Shown: positions 35,672 through 45,271 of the stretch, piece by piece
How the letters are laid out: each line of letters starts with the position of its first letter
How positions within the stretch are numbered: position 1 is the stretch's first letter
Assembly (NCBI GenBank): GCA_041396125.1
Contig: JAWKZG010000003.1
Span: 186,001-250,000 of the forward strand
Origin: JAWKZG01 sp041396125
GTDB lineage: Bacteria > Pseudomonadota > Gammaproteobacteria > Competibacterales > Competibacteraceae
Length of the DNA: 64,000 bases
Direction: 5' to 3'
Program-made: the position numbers and the translations under genes
The notes under the pieces: generated by a model
Database searches by the model: none
Told to the model about the DNA's origin: nothing
The model's input: the letters and a program-made list of their open reading frames with translations, nothing else

Positions 35672-37156
35672 TCAGCCAATCTGTACCGGGACAAATAAAC
35701 GTCCGTTATCTCGTTTGATCAGAATAACAGCCGGCTTGTCGGTCGGCGCCTGCTTGACCAGATCGGCCAATTGCCGGGCGCTGTTGACCTCTTTGCGGTT
35801 AAACGACAGGATCACATCGCCACTGCGCAGCCCTGCGGCGGCAGCCGGACTGGCCGGGTTCACCTCCTGAATCAGCACGCCATGATCAACGGCCAGACGT
35901 TCCCGCTGTTCCGGTGCCAGATCCGCTACCGCGACGCCGAGTTTCTGCTCCTGCGCATCGGCAGCAGCCAGGCGGGTTGGCTCATTGTCGTCCTGCAGAC
36001 TGGCGATCTGCACGGTCAGATCCTGTTCCTTGTTATCACGCAAGATAGCTACCGGTACACGCTCGCCGACCGCTGTTTCACCCACCATGGGCGGTAAATC
36101 GCTGGATCGCTTAAGCGGTTTCCCGTTGTAGCTGAGGATAATATCGCCCACTTCAATGCCGGCTGCGGCAGCCGGGCTGTCAGCGATCACCTGGGCTACC
36201 AGCGCACCGCGCGGTTTATCCAGTCCGAATGATTGCGCCAGTTCCTGATTCATATCCTGGATCAGTACACCAAGCCAGCCGCGGTTCACATAGCCCTGCT
36301 CTTTCAGTTGCTCGACCACGTGCATCGCCACATTGATCGGAATGGCGAAAGACAGCCCCATGAAGCCACCGCTGCGGCTGTAAATCTGGGAATTCACACC
36401 GATGACATTGCCGTCCAGATCAAACAAAGGGCCTCCTGAATTGCCGGGATTGACCGCCGCATCGGTCTGAATAAACGGCACATAAGTCCCATCCGGCAGG
36501 CTGCGGCCCAGTGCACTGACGATACCCTGGCTGGCGGATTGCTCGAAACCGAACGGCGAGCCAATGGCAATGACCCAGTCACCGACACCAACGATATCCG
36601 AATCACCGATTTTCACGGCTTTCAGACCGCTGGCATCGATCTTCAGCAGCGCAATATCAGAGCGTTCATCGGCACCGACCAGCGTCGCCTGATATTCACT
36701 GCGATCATTCAGACGCACGATGATTTCATCCGCATGATCCACTACATGAGCATTGGTCAGGATATAACCGTCGCTGGAAATAATGAAACCCGAACCCTGA
36801 CCTGCTACCGGCTGGCGCGGCATCTGGCCAAAGCGCTCGCCGAACGGGGTATTTTCGAAGAATTTACGCAGTTCTTCCGGCATATTATCCGGTAGTCCCT
36901 GCCCACCCTGGCGATTTGACGTCGTAGACAGTGAGCCGGCTACCCGGATATTGACTACCGCATCGCGGTTCGCTTTGATAAGCTGGCCGAAGTGCGGCAA
37001 GCCCTGCTGTTGGGCCTGCATTTCACCTTGGCGCGAATAGCCTGGCGCGCTCATGGCAACGGATAAGGCAACGGCGGTCAGCAGCGCCCAGATCAGGTAC
37101 TGTGCCCGCCGCCCTCGAGTTAAGGTCGCTCGTAACGACATTAGTTGACTAGACAT
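35672..37156 (-). CDS. Periplasmic Deg/HtrA serine protease with two PDZ domains
   Basis: A 494-residue DegP/DegQ/MucD-type protease: a membrane leader (residues 20-38), a trypsin-like domain with His137 (TNAHVVDH), Asp167 (SDIALLKID) and Ser240 (NPGNSGGPLF), then two PDZ domains (about 280-370 and 400-490). It degrades or refolds damaged envelope proteins. A two-component pair starts divergently 170 bases away, which would fit envelope-stress control, but that link is inference. Confidence 0.93.
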   Translation of the reverse strand: MSSQLMSLRATLTRGRRAQYLIWALLTAVALSVAMSAPGYSRQGEMQAQQQGLPHFGQLIKANRDAVVNIRVAGSLSTTSNRQGGQGLPDNMPEELRKFFENTPFGERFGQMPRQPVAGQGSGFIISSDGYILTNAHVVDHADEIIVRLNDRSEYQATLVGADERSDIALLKIDASGLKAVKIGDSDIVGVGDWVIAIGSPFGFEQSASQGIVSALGRSLPDGTYVPFIQTDAAVNPGNSGGPLFDLDGNVIGVNSQIYSRSGGFMGLSFAIPINVAMHVVEQLKEQGYVNRGWLGVLIQDMNQELAQSFGLDKPRGALVAQVIADSPAAAAGIEVGDIILSYNGKPLKRSSDLPPMVGETAVGERVPVAILRDNKEQDLTVQIASLQDDNEPTRLAAADAQEQKLGVAVADLAPEQRERLAVDHGVLIQEVNPASPAAAAGLRSGDVILSFNRKEVNSARQLADLVKQAPTDKPAVILIKRDNGRLFVPVQIG

Positions 37157-37326
37157 ATTTGCTCCTCATGACTCATCGATTCGCTGTTGAATCAGCTTGA
37201 TCGCTACTATGTCCCCACCGACCTTAACGTCAGCTTGCGTGCTGGTTAACAAATCGTCATTGTGAGCCCCCCCTGTCGCACCTATATTTAGGCGATACGA
37301 TTCAACATCTTAATGGCGTGAATATA

Positions 37327-38000
37327 ATGAAAGTACTGGTTATTGAAGACGACCGCGATGCCGCGGCTTATCTGGTTAAAGGTCTGACTGAAAGCGGTCA
37401 TACCGTGGATCATGCGCTGGATGGTAACAGTGGTCTGGAAATGGGCCTGGCAGGCCAATACGATGCCTGATTGTGGATCGCATGCTACCCGGACGCGACG
37501 GCTTGTCCATCATCAAAACACTGCGCGAAGCGAACATTGTCACCCCGGTTCTGGTACTCAGCGCCCTGGGTGAAGTTGATGATCGGGTACAGGGACTGAC
37601 TGCCGGTGGTGATGACTATCTGGTCAAACCTTTTGCCTTCAGCGAATTGCTGGCGCGACTGCAGGCCCTGGCACGGCGGGTACACCCCGAGCAGCAGCGC
37701 ACTTTTCTCAAGGTCGCCGATCTGGAGCTGGATTGCCTGAAGCGCAAAGTCACCCGTGGCGGCCAGAAAATACTGCTGCAGCCGCGCGAGTTCCGCTTGC
37801 TGGAATATCTGATGCGCCATGAAGGGCAAGTGGTCACCCGCACCATGCTGCTGGAAAATGTCTGGGATTATCACTTTGATCCGCAAACCAATGTAATCGA
37901 TGTGCATATCAGTCGATTGCGCGGCAAAATCGACAAAGACTTTGCCAAACCGCTGCTGCATACGGTGCGCGGTGCCGGCTATTCGCTATATGAGGCCTGA
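37327..38000 (+). CDS. OmpR-family response regulator (frame broken)
   Basis: The receiver starts at ATG 37327 (MKVLVIEDDRDAAAYLVKGL) and stops at the TGA at 37467, right where the phosphoacceptor segment should begin; the rest (LIVDRMLPGRDG onward) is one frame over. Adding one C to GCCTGA restores YDALIVDRMLPGRDG with the Asp. The full protein is about 225 residues: receiver plus winged helix (REFRLLEYLMRHEGQVVTRT). It resembles CopR/CusR-type regulators. The matching kinase gene follows after 60 bases. Confidence 0.85.
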
Positions 38001-38059
38001 ACATGGGGCCTGAAGTCCTGCTCGGCCAACATGCATAACACCCGCCCCAGAGGCAGATC

Positions 38060-39451
38060 ATGAGCCAGTTGCAACGCCTGTTACGCACGACGGCGTTTCG
38101 CGCAGCACTGCTTTATGCCTGCGTTTTCAGCCTGCTTTCCGCGCTTGGCCTGGGGTTTATTTACTGGTCAACAGCCAGCTATGTGGAAGGACAGGTCGAT
38201 GCCCGTCTGCGGCTGGAAACCGAGGTGCTGCTCAATCTGTATCAGCGCCAATCGCTGCCGGCCCTGCTGGAGTCTATTCATCGACGGACCCAGGAAGATC
38301 AGCAGCGTATTTACTTTTATGCCCTGTGGGGCCCGGACAGCCGGGCGCTGGCCGGGCAATTGTCCGCCTGGCCGAGCGGCCTGGATGCCCAGCGCACCTA
38401 TGCCACGCTGCACCTGAACGATGTCATAAAAGTCCATGATAGCCACAAGAATGATCTGGTCCGGGTTTTGGTCACCGATCTGCCAGAAGGCTATCGTTTG
38501 CTGGTCGGGCGTGATCTGCACGAAGAACAAGCCATGCTGGCGCATACCTTCAGCATTACTTTAAGTGTGGTCGGGGTTATTTTTCTGCTGGCGATGGGCG
38601 GCAGCATGGTGTTTGGACAGGCCTCACTCAGACGCATCGACACGGTCAATCGTACGGCCGGAGACATCATTGCCGGCGATCTCAGTCAGCGTATTCCCTT
38701 AAGCGGCCGCGATAACGAATTCGACGAACTCGGTCGCAAGCTGAATGAAATGCTGAACCGGATCGAACAGCTCATGGCCGGTATGCGTCAGGTCACTGAT
38801 AATGTCGCGCATGATTTACGCAAACCGCTGAACCGTCTGCGTAACCGGCTCGAAGTCACGCTGCTGGAAGCGCGCCACGAGGACGAATACCGCGGTGTGC
38901 TGGAACAAAGCATTCAGGACGCCGACGAACTGCTTAAAACGTTTAACGCCCTGCTCAGTATCGCTCAGGCTGAAGCCGGCATGAAGCGTAATGATTGGGG
39001 CAAAGTCGATCTGCGCGAGTTGGTGGAGGATTTGGCCGATCTGTACGGCGCGGTGGCGGAGGACAAAGGCATTCAGTTCGAATGGCACGCCCCGGAGGAT
39101 ACTGCCCTGCGCCTGTATGGCAACCGGCATTTGCTGGCGCAAGCCATTGGCAATCTGCTGGATAATGCGGTTAAATATACGCCGGATGGCGGCCACATCG
39201 AGTTCAGCGCACAGGCCGAGCACAGTATCATTCGCGTGATAGTGGCGGATTCCGGCCCCGGTATTCCCGCCGCCGACCGTAACCGGGTATTACAGCGTTT
39301 TGTCCGTCTGGACAGCGCCCGCAGCCAGCCGGGCAATGGTCTGGGACTAAGTCTGGTGAGTGCGGTCGCCAAATTACACAAAGCCCGGCTCGAACTGGCC
39401 GATAATCAACCCGGCTTACGGGTTATTCTGTGTTTTGACAAAGCTGTGTAA
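38060..39451 (+). CDS. Membrane sensor histidine kinase
   Basis: The 463-residue kinase has membrane segments at 12-36 and 163-187 with a periplasmic sensor of about 125 residues between them, HAMP (188-240), HisKA with His251 (VAHDLRKPLNRLRNRLEV) and an ATPase domain (NLLDNAVKY, DSGPGI, GNGLGLSL). The residue four after the phospho-His is Lys rather than the usual Thr or Asn, a position important for phosphatase activity in this family. It is the partner of the regulator just upstream. The signal is unknown. Confidence 0.92.
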   Translation: MSQLQRLLRTTAFRAALLYACVFSLLSALGLGFIYWSTASYVEGQVDARLRLETEVLLNLYQRQSLPALLESIHRRTQEDQQRIYFYALWGPDSRALAGQLSAWPSGLDAQRTYATLHLNDVIKVHDSHKNDLVRVLVTDLPEGYRLLVGRDLHEEQAMLAHTFSITLSVVGVIFLLAMGGSMVFGQASLRRIDTVNRTAGDIIAGDLSQRIPLSGRDNEFDELGRKLNEMLNRIEQLMAGMRQVTDNVAHDLRKPLNRLRNRLEVTLLEARHEDEYRGVLEQSIQDADELLKTFNALLSIAQAEAGMKRNDWGKVDLRELVEDLADLYGAVAEDKGIQFEWHAPEDTALRLYGNRHLLAQAIGNLLDNAVKYTPDGGHIEFSAQAEHSIIRVIVADSGPGIPAADRNRVLQRFVRLDSARSQPGNGLGLSLVSAVAKLHKARLELADNQPGLRVILCFDKAV

Positions 39452-39518
39452 GATTGGACTGGTAAAGTTTTGCAGGTTTTTTGTAACGCGCTGCTTCCAA
39501 TCCGCCACAGGAGTCCCG

Positions 39519-40343
39519 ATGCTATTACTGCCCGATGGTTTTACCCCCGGCTTTGCCGGACCTGAATATCTGACTGAACCCGCCTGGTGGTTTGTTTACG
39601 CCGGTGATCGTCTGCTGACTCACCTGGATGAGCAGCACGCCCGCATCCCCTTCGGCCTGGAACCGCCGCCGCTGTCAGGAGACACACTGCGCCGCTTGTA
39701 CATGGGCCGCTATGCCGGTAATCATTGCTATGCACTGGAAGTGCCTGCCGACACCCTGCCGCCGCCAGAACTGGGTTTCAAAGGATTGCGCAGTCTGTGG
39801 GGCGTGCTGACCGAAGATGCGATCGGGCTGGCTGGCCAGGCCTTGCAGCTGGTGGACTGGGATCGCTGCCATCAATTCTGTGGACGCTGCGGTCAGACCA
39901 CTGTTCTGCGCAATAACGAACGCTCCAAGCACTGCCCTGCTTGCGGTCTGAACCACTATCCACGGCACGCGCCGGCCGTCATGGTGCGTATTACCCGTGG
40001 TGACGAGATCCTGCTGGCACGCTCACCGCGTTTCGCCCCCGGCATGTACAGCGTGCTGGCCGGCTTTGTCGATCCGGGTGAAACGATCGAACAGGCCGCC
40101 CACCGCGAAGTCATGGAAGAAGTCGGCCTGCAGATTAAAAACCTGCGCTATTTCACCAGCCAGTCCTGGCCTTTCCCGCATTCGCTGATGATCGCTTTCA
40201 GCGCCGATTACGCCGGCGGCGATATTGTGCTGGAAGACCCGGAAATCGAAGACGCCGGCTGGTATAAACGCGATAATCTGCCGATCTCACCCATTACGAT
40301 GAGTATCGCACGGGCGCTGATCGACGACTGGCTACGCCATTAG
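39519..40343 (+). CDS. nudC: NADH pyrophosphatase NudC
   Basis: The 274-residue protein carries a zinc ribbon (Cys121, Cys124, Cys139, Cys142), a Nudix box from Gly182 to Leu204 (GFVDPGETIEQAAHREVMEE) and SQSWPFPHS at 214-222, the NudC array (Ser replaces the usual first Pro). NudC hydrolyses NAD(H) and removes NAD caps from RNA. I start it at ATG 39519, which has AGGAG before it; upstream codons in frame overlap the kinase gene and do not look like NudC. Confidence 0.93.
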   Translation: MLLLPDGFTPGFAGPEYLTEPAWWFVYAGDRLLTHLDEQHARIPFGLEPPPLSGDTLRRLYMGRYAGNHCYALEVPADTLPPPELGFKGLRSLWGVLTEDAIGLAGQALQLVDWDRCHQFCGRCGQTTVLRNNERSKHCPACGLNHYPRHAPAVMVRITRGDEILLARSPRFAPGMYSVLAGFVDPGETIEQAAHREVMEEVGLQIKNLRYFTSQSWPFPHSLMIAFSADYAGGDIVLEDPEIEDAGWYKRDNLPISPITMSIARALIDDWLRH

Positions 40344-40503
40344 CCACAGGCTTGACGAACAACCGCAGCACTACGTAACCCCTTTCTCTAACGGCACAAT
40401 GCCTTGCGGTTATTGTGCCCGCTACTGGCGGGCCAGCTAAAACCCCTCAGCCCCCTGTGCTGAAACAGCTGTTCTGATCCGTGCGTTTCAGGTCAGCAGA
40501 GCC

Positions 40504-41154
40504 CTATCGCTGATAGCGCAGCACCTGACCCTTGAACGGCTGCGGCAAATAATCCACATTACCCGGTTTATTCTGACTGTGGGCGTAACCCAGGCTAACC
40601 ATTTTTTTGCTGAAACGCGCATGATGGCCACGCCCCGGATCAACCAGTAGCACTTCGCAATGGGGCCTGGCGTGCTGTTCAATAAAACCTGCCAGCTGTT
40701 CGACGTGGCCGTGCTCGTATAACAGGTCACTGCCGATGACAAGGTCGAATTTCCCCAAGCCACTGTTTTCATCGCTCCAACCGGTACGCACGAAGGGTAT
40801 TATTTTGCCCGTGTTGAGCTTGACGTTTTCCAGCAGGAACGCGCCTGCCTCCGGGTGGTAGTCAGTGGCGGTTATATCCGCCAGACGTTGATTGAGCACC
40901 AGACTGGCCAGTGCAATGCCGCAGCCCACTTCCAGCACCCGTTTGCCGGCGACCTCATAGTCAAACATCAGATGAGCAAGCACCTGCCCCGAAGCCCAGA
41001 CTACGCCGAATAAAGGCCAGGTGGCCGACGATATCCCTAATTTCTCGGCCACCCCGTCGACATCAAGAAATTGTTGATTATCGCGCAGTGTACGGACATG
41101 AATATCGATATCACCAAACTCGATGGTCTGATAACGAAGGCGTAACGGTGACAT
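40504..41154 (-). CDS. Class I SAM-dependent methyltransferase (lysine methyltransferase-like)
   Basis: The 216-residue protein has the SAM-binding motif I VLEVGCGIALASL, an acidic ITATDYHPEA after strand 2, and FDLVIGSDLLYEHGHVEQLA, as in the METTL/EtfB lysine methyltransferase group (PF10294-like). The substrate is likely a protein lysine, but I cannot name it. It stands alone, converging with nudC. Confidence 0.78.
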   Translation of the reverse strand: MSPLRLRYQTIEFGDIDIHVRTLRDNQQFLDVDGVAEKLGISSATWPLFGVVWASGQVLAHLMFDYEVAGKRVLEVGCGIALASLVLNQRLADITATDYHPEAGAFLLENVKLNTGKIIPFVRTGWSDENSGLGKFDLVIGSDLLYEHGHVEQLAGFIEQHARPHCEVLLVDPGRGHHARFSKKMVSLGYAHSQNKPGNVDYLPQPFKGQVLRYQR

Positions 41155-41215
41155 AGAAAATACCTGTTTGGTAAAAGGGCTCGCGGCACAAGCAACGAGA
41201 AATTATGACTCGTTA

Positions 41216-42024
41216 CTAAGCAATATGCGCTCTTTCTTTTAACTGCTTATAGCTTTTCAGAAACAAGTTTACAAATTCCGGATCGAAATGGCTCCCTGCC
41301 TGCTGCGCAAGATAATTCAAAATTTTTTCTTCCGGCCAGGCTGCTTTATAAGCCCGTTGGCTGCTTAAGGCATCCCAGACATCAATGATGGCAAAAAGGC
41401 GCGCTGCCCGAGGTATCTCTTTACCTTTTAAACCACGCGGATAACCACTGCCATCCCATTTCTCATGGTGACAATAAGGAATATCGGTACAGGAGCGCAG
41501 AAAATCAATACCGGATAATATTTCATAAGCAATCTCCGGTGCAGTTTCATGCGCGCAAATTCTTCATCATTGAGCGCTCCCGGCTTGGTGAGAATGGCAT
41601 CCGGAATACCCACTTTCCCGATATCGTGCAGTATTGCCCCGCGTTTTATTCTGTCCAACTCATCCGGTTCTGTAAAACCTGCTAACTTCGCCAGCTCCAC
41701 GGTCATTTCTGTGACACGCAGAGTATGGTTTTTCGTCTCCTGATGACGTAAATCCAGCACATTTACCCAACCCTGTATGGTCTGCTCATAAGCGGTGGTC
41801 AAGTCGGTATTGGTATTGATTAATGATTGCATATCCTCGCTGATTAAAACGAACAGGAACAGACCTGTAGATGCCATAAAAACCCAGCTTTCCATATCCT
41901 GTGAAGCGTTCAAATAGCAGGCTTCAGCCAAAGTGTGCGTATCATTTGCAAAAGCAAAAATCCAGGTCCAGGGCAGAAGGAAACAAACCAGCATGATTAT
42001 TTTTCTTGAATTTACTTTTATCAT
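41216..42024 (-). CDS. HD-GYP domain protein (frame broken)
   Basis: A leader/membrane segment (IIMLVCFLLPWTWIFAFAN), a second membrane segment (about 50-66) and an HD-GYP domain. HDIGKVGIPDAILTKPGALN is in the first frame; after a one-base loss near 41538 (GGG read as GG) the rest reads HHEKWDGSGYPRGLKGKEIP and ends at 41216. HD-GYP enzymes hydrolyse cyclic di-GMP, and the HHE and GYP marks are intact after repair. The start at 42024 is chosen because the leader begins right after it; an ATG at 42081 is also in frame. A short periplasmic loop lies between the membrane segments. Confidence 0.8.
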
Positions 42025-42204
42025 GATCAAATCCAATAAATTGTTTGGGCAATAACTTCCCAGAAATAAAAAAAACGGCATTTAACTGATTACAAATCAG
42101 TATTCAACCCGTGCAATCCGTCAATAACACGTTAACGCCAAGCACATTGAAACCCGATGTTGCTGGCCGTATAAAACGACAGACCTGATTGTTTGTTTCT
42201 ATGC

Positions 42205-42234
42205 AAAAAAACGCCCTGCAATACTACGCAGGGC
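42205..42234 (-). terminator. Rho-independent terminator of tex
   Basis: GCCCTGC and GCAGGGC form a 7-bp stem; the A-run on the left is a T-run for leftward transcription. It lies about 70 bases past the tex stop. Confidence 0.85.
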
Positions 42235-42304
42235 AAGCTGTTTGAAACGTGATGTTAACTATCCACTCACACTAAAGCAGAGCGGCATTGTCCGAAAACG
42301 TTTT

Positions 42305-44602
42305 TTAACGCTGTTTGGCGCGCTGGAAGGCATCCGCCAGCGCACCAGCGGGGTTTGCCTTGGCCTTTGGACGGGGTGTGGATCGCTGTGGTTTTGCAGT
42401 CGGCTTGCGCGCCGGTGCCTGCGCCTGATGCTCGCGGCTATCATCCTGCAACCGCATACTCAGGGCAATCCGTTTGCGCTCGATCTCGACTGACATCACT
42501 TTTACTTTGACCACATCACCCGCTTTGACAATATCACGCGGGTCTTTAACGAATTTATCAGCCAGTGCCGAGATATGCACCAAGCCGTCCTGATGCACAC
42601 CGATATCCACAAACGCGCCGAAATTCGTCACATTGGTTACCACCCCTTCCAGCAACATATCCGGCTTCAGATCGGCCAGAGTTTCCACGCCGTCTTTAAA
42701 ATGCGCCGTTTTAAACTCGGGCCGCGGATCACGCCCTGGTTTGTCCAGCTCGGCGATGATATCCCGTACGGTAGGCAATCCGAAACGCTGGTCGGTAAAC
42801 CGGGCCGGATCGAGCGTTTGCAACAGTTGTGAATCGCCCAGCACGTGTTCAACCGGCCGACCACAGGCTTGCAGAATACGCTCCACCACAGGATAAGCTT
42901 CCGGGTGTACCGCTGACCGGTCGAGTGGATTTGTGCCATTCATGATGCGCAGAAATCCAGCCGCCTGCTCAAAGGTTTTAGCCCCCAGGCGCGGCACTTT
43001 CAGCAATTGCTGGCGCTGCTTGAAAGCACCCTGCTCGTCACGGTAAGCGACAATATTCGCCGCCAGCGTGGCATTCAAACCTGCCACCCGGCTCAGCAAC
43101 GCCGGTGAAGCGGTATTCACATCCACCCCGACTGCATTAACGCAGTCTTCCACGACACCATCCAGACTGCGGGCCAGCCGGGTTTGGTTGACATCATGCT
43201 GATATTGGCCAACGCCAATGGATTTGGGATCAATTTTAACCAGCTCCGCCAGCGGGTCCTGCAAACGGCGGGCAATCGACACGGCACCACGCAATGAAAC
43301 ATCGACATCGGGCATTTCCCGCGCTGCCAGTTCCGAGGCGGAATAAACCGAGGCACCAGCTTCCGAGACCATCATTTTTTGCAGCCGCAGTTGTGGTTGC
43401 TGTTTAATCAGCTCGGCAGCCAGCTGATCGGTTTCACGCGAGGCGGTGCCATTACCGATACTGATCAGTTCAACAGCATGCTGCCGGGCCAGTCCGGCCA
43501 GCGTGTGCAGGGCTTCGTCCCAGCGTTTCTGGGGTGCATGCGGATAGATTGTACTGGTTGCCACCAGCTTGCCGGTGGCGTCAACAACCGCGACTTTCAC
43601 ACCGGTGCGTAAACCGGGATCGAGTCCCATCGTTGGCCGTGGCCCGGCGGGTGCCGCCAGCAGCAGGTCACGCAGATTATGGGCGAATACCTGAATGGCT
43701 TCGGCTTCGGCACTTTCCCGCAGACGCTGTTTGAGTTCCAGGTCAAGGTGCAGTGAAATTTTAACGCGCCAGGCCCAGCGCACGGTTTCCAACAGCCAGC
43801 CATCAGCGGGCCGCCCCTGAGCACTGACACCAAAGCGCCGGGCGATACGCTGTTCACAGGGATTGGCACCGGTTTCGGGGTCTTCGGGCACGTTCAAAGA
43901 CAACGTCAGTATGCCTTCGTTACGGCCCCGGAACAGGGCCAGCGCCCGATGCGAGGGAATTTTTTTGATCGCTTCGGAATACTCGAAATAATCCGCGAAT
44001 TTGGAACCCTGGGCCGCCTTGTCGGCTACCACTGTCGAATTCAGTACGCCGTGCGTCCATAAATATTCGCGCAGCTGCCCCAGCAGTTCGGCGTCTTCGG
44101 CAAAATGCTCGGTCAGGATATGGCGCGCCCCGTCCAGTGCGGCTTTAACATCGGCAACACCTTTAGTCACATCGATGTACGCCAGCGCCGCCTGTTCAGG
44201 CGCTTGCTCCGGCTGCGCCAGCAAACCCAGCGCCAAAGGTTCCAGTCCGGCTTCACGGGCAATTTGTGCTTTAGTACGGCGTTTGGGCCGGTAAGGCAGG
44301 TACAGATCTTCCAGCCGGGTTTTACTGTCTGCCGCCAGAATCGAGGCTTGCAGGTCAGCATCGAGTTTGCCCTGTTCCTTGATGGAGGCCAGGATCACCT
44401 GACGGCGGTCTTCCAGCTCGCGCAGATACACCAGCCGTTCAGCCAGAACACGCAGCTGGCCATCGTCCAGTCCGCCGGTTATCTCTTTACGGTAGCGGGC
44501 GATGAACGGCACTGTAGCGCCGTCATCCAGTAACTGAACCGCAGCATCAATTTGCTGGGGCCGGGCATTAACCTCTTCGGCAAGGCGGGTGTTTATTGTC
44601 AT
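42305..44602 (-). CDS. tex: Tex RNA-binding transcription accessory protein
   Basis: The 765-residue protein matches Tex throughout: an N-terminal helical domain (VPFIARYRKEITGGLDDGQL), a YqgF-like RNase H fold (TMGLDPGLRTGVKVAVVDAT), tandem HhH segments (SPALLSRVAGLNATLAANIV) and a C-terminal S1 domain (GVVTNVTNFGAFVDIGVHQD) followed by a basic tail rich in Ala, Lys and Pro. It binds RNA and influences transcription and virulence in other species. It lies 30 bases downstream of upp on the same strand and may be read from the same transcript. Confidence 0.95.
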   Translation of the reverse strand: MTINTRLAEEVNARPQQIDAAVQLLDDGATVPFIARYRKEITGGLDDGQLRVLAERLVYLRELEDRRQVILASIKEQGKLDADLQASILAADSKTRLEDLYLPYRPKRRTKAQIAREAGLEPLALGLLAQPEQAPEQAALAYIDVTKGVADVKAALDGARHILTEHFAEDAELLGQLREYLWTHGVLNSTVVADKAAQGSKFADYFEYSEAIKKIPSHRALALFRGRNEGILTLSLNVPEDPETGANPCEQRIARRFGVSAQGRPADGWLLETVRWAWRVKISLHLDLELKQRLRESAEAEAIQVFAHNLRDLLLAAPAGPRPTMGLDPGLRTGVKVAVVDATGKLVATSTIYPHAPQKRWDEALHTLAGLARQHAVELISIGNGTASRETDQLAAELIKQQPQLRLQKMMVSEAGASVYSASELAAREMPDVDVSLRGAVSIARRLQDPLAELVKIDPKSIGVGQYQHDVNQTRLARSLDGVVEDCVNAVGVDVNTASPALLSRVAGLNATLAANIVAYRDEQGAFKQRQQLLKVPRLGAKTFEQAAGFLRIMNGTNPLDRSAVHPEAYPVVERILQACGRPVEHVLGDSQLLQTLDPARFTDQRFGLPTVRDIIAELDKPGRDPRPEFKTAHFKDGVETLADLKPDMLLEGVVTNVTNFGAFVDIGVHQDGLVHISALADKFVKDPRDIVKAGDVVKVKVMSVEIERKRIALSMRLQDDSREHQAQAPARKPTAKPQRSTPRPKAKANPAGALADAFQRAKQR

Positions 44603-44631
44603 GGATAATACGTTATGAACTGCTCAATGAA

Positions 44632-45261
44632 TTATTTTGTACCGTACATCCGGTCACCGGCATCGCCCAGGCCCGGCAGGATATAGCCGTGATCGTTCAG
44701 GCGTTCATCCAGTGCAGCGGAAAAAATCGGTACATCGGGATGGGCCTCGTTAAAGGCTTGCACGCCTTCCGGGGCCGCCAGCAGACACAAAAATTTCATC
44801 TGCCGCGCTCCGCCCTGCTTCAGGCGCTCGACTGCGGCTATAGCAGAATTTCCGGTGGCCAGCATCGGATCGACCACGATAATCAGACGCTCTTCGATAT
44901 CCTGCGGCACTTTATAGTAATACTCGACCGCAACCAGGGTTTCGGGGTCGCGGTACAGCCCGACATGGCCGACCCGAGCCGACGGCAACAGATCCAGCAT
45001 ACCGTCCAGCAAGCCATTACCAGCGCGCAGGATCGACACAAAACAGAGTTTCTTACCCGCCAGTACAGGCGCGCTCATGGCCCGCAGCGGGGTCTGGATA
45101 CGCTGCGTGGTCAGGGGTAAATCACGGGTAATCTCATACGCCAGCAGCATAGCGATTTCGCGCAGCAAGCGACGAAAATCCACAGTGGGCGTATCCACCC
45201 GACGCATCAGGGTTAATTTATGCTGGATCAGCGGGTGTTCCACAACAGTCAAATTTTGCAT
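44632..45261 (-). CDS. upp: Uracil phosphoribosyltransferase
   Basis: The 209-residue enzyme joins uracil and PRPP to make UMP. The PRPP loop is visible (VDPMLATGNSAIAAVERLK), as is the uracil-binding C-terminus (YILPGLGDAGDRMYGTK). I start at ATG 45261, the usual upp start (MQNLTVVEHPLIQHKLTLMR). It follows the urc4-like gene after ten bases. In the URC uracil-degradation pathway known from yeast, a uracil phosphoribosyltransferase supplies the first step, which explains its place here. Confidence 0.95.
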   Translation of the reverse strand: MQNLTVVEHPLIQHKLTLMRRVDTPTVDFRRLLREIAMLLAYEITRDLPLTTQRIQTPLRAMSAPVLAGKKLCFVSILRAGNGLLDGMLDLLPSARVGHVGLYRDPETLVAVEYYYKVPQDIEERLIIVVDPMLATGNSAIAAVERLKQGGARQMKFLCLLAAPEGVQAFNEAHPDVPIFSAALDERLNDHGYILPGLGDAGDRMYGTK

Positions 45262-45271
45262 GCTCTCGTCC

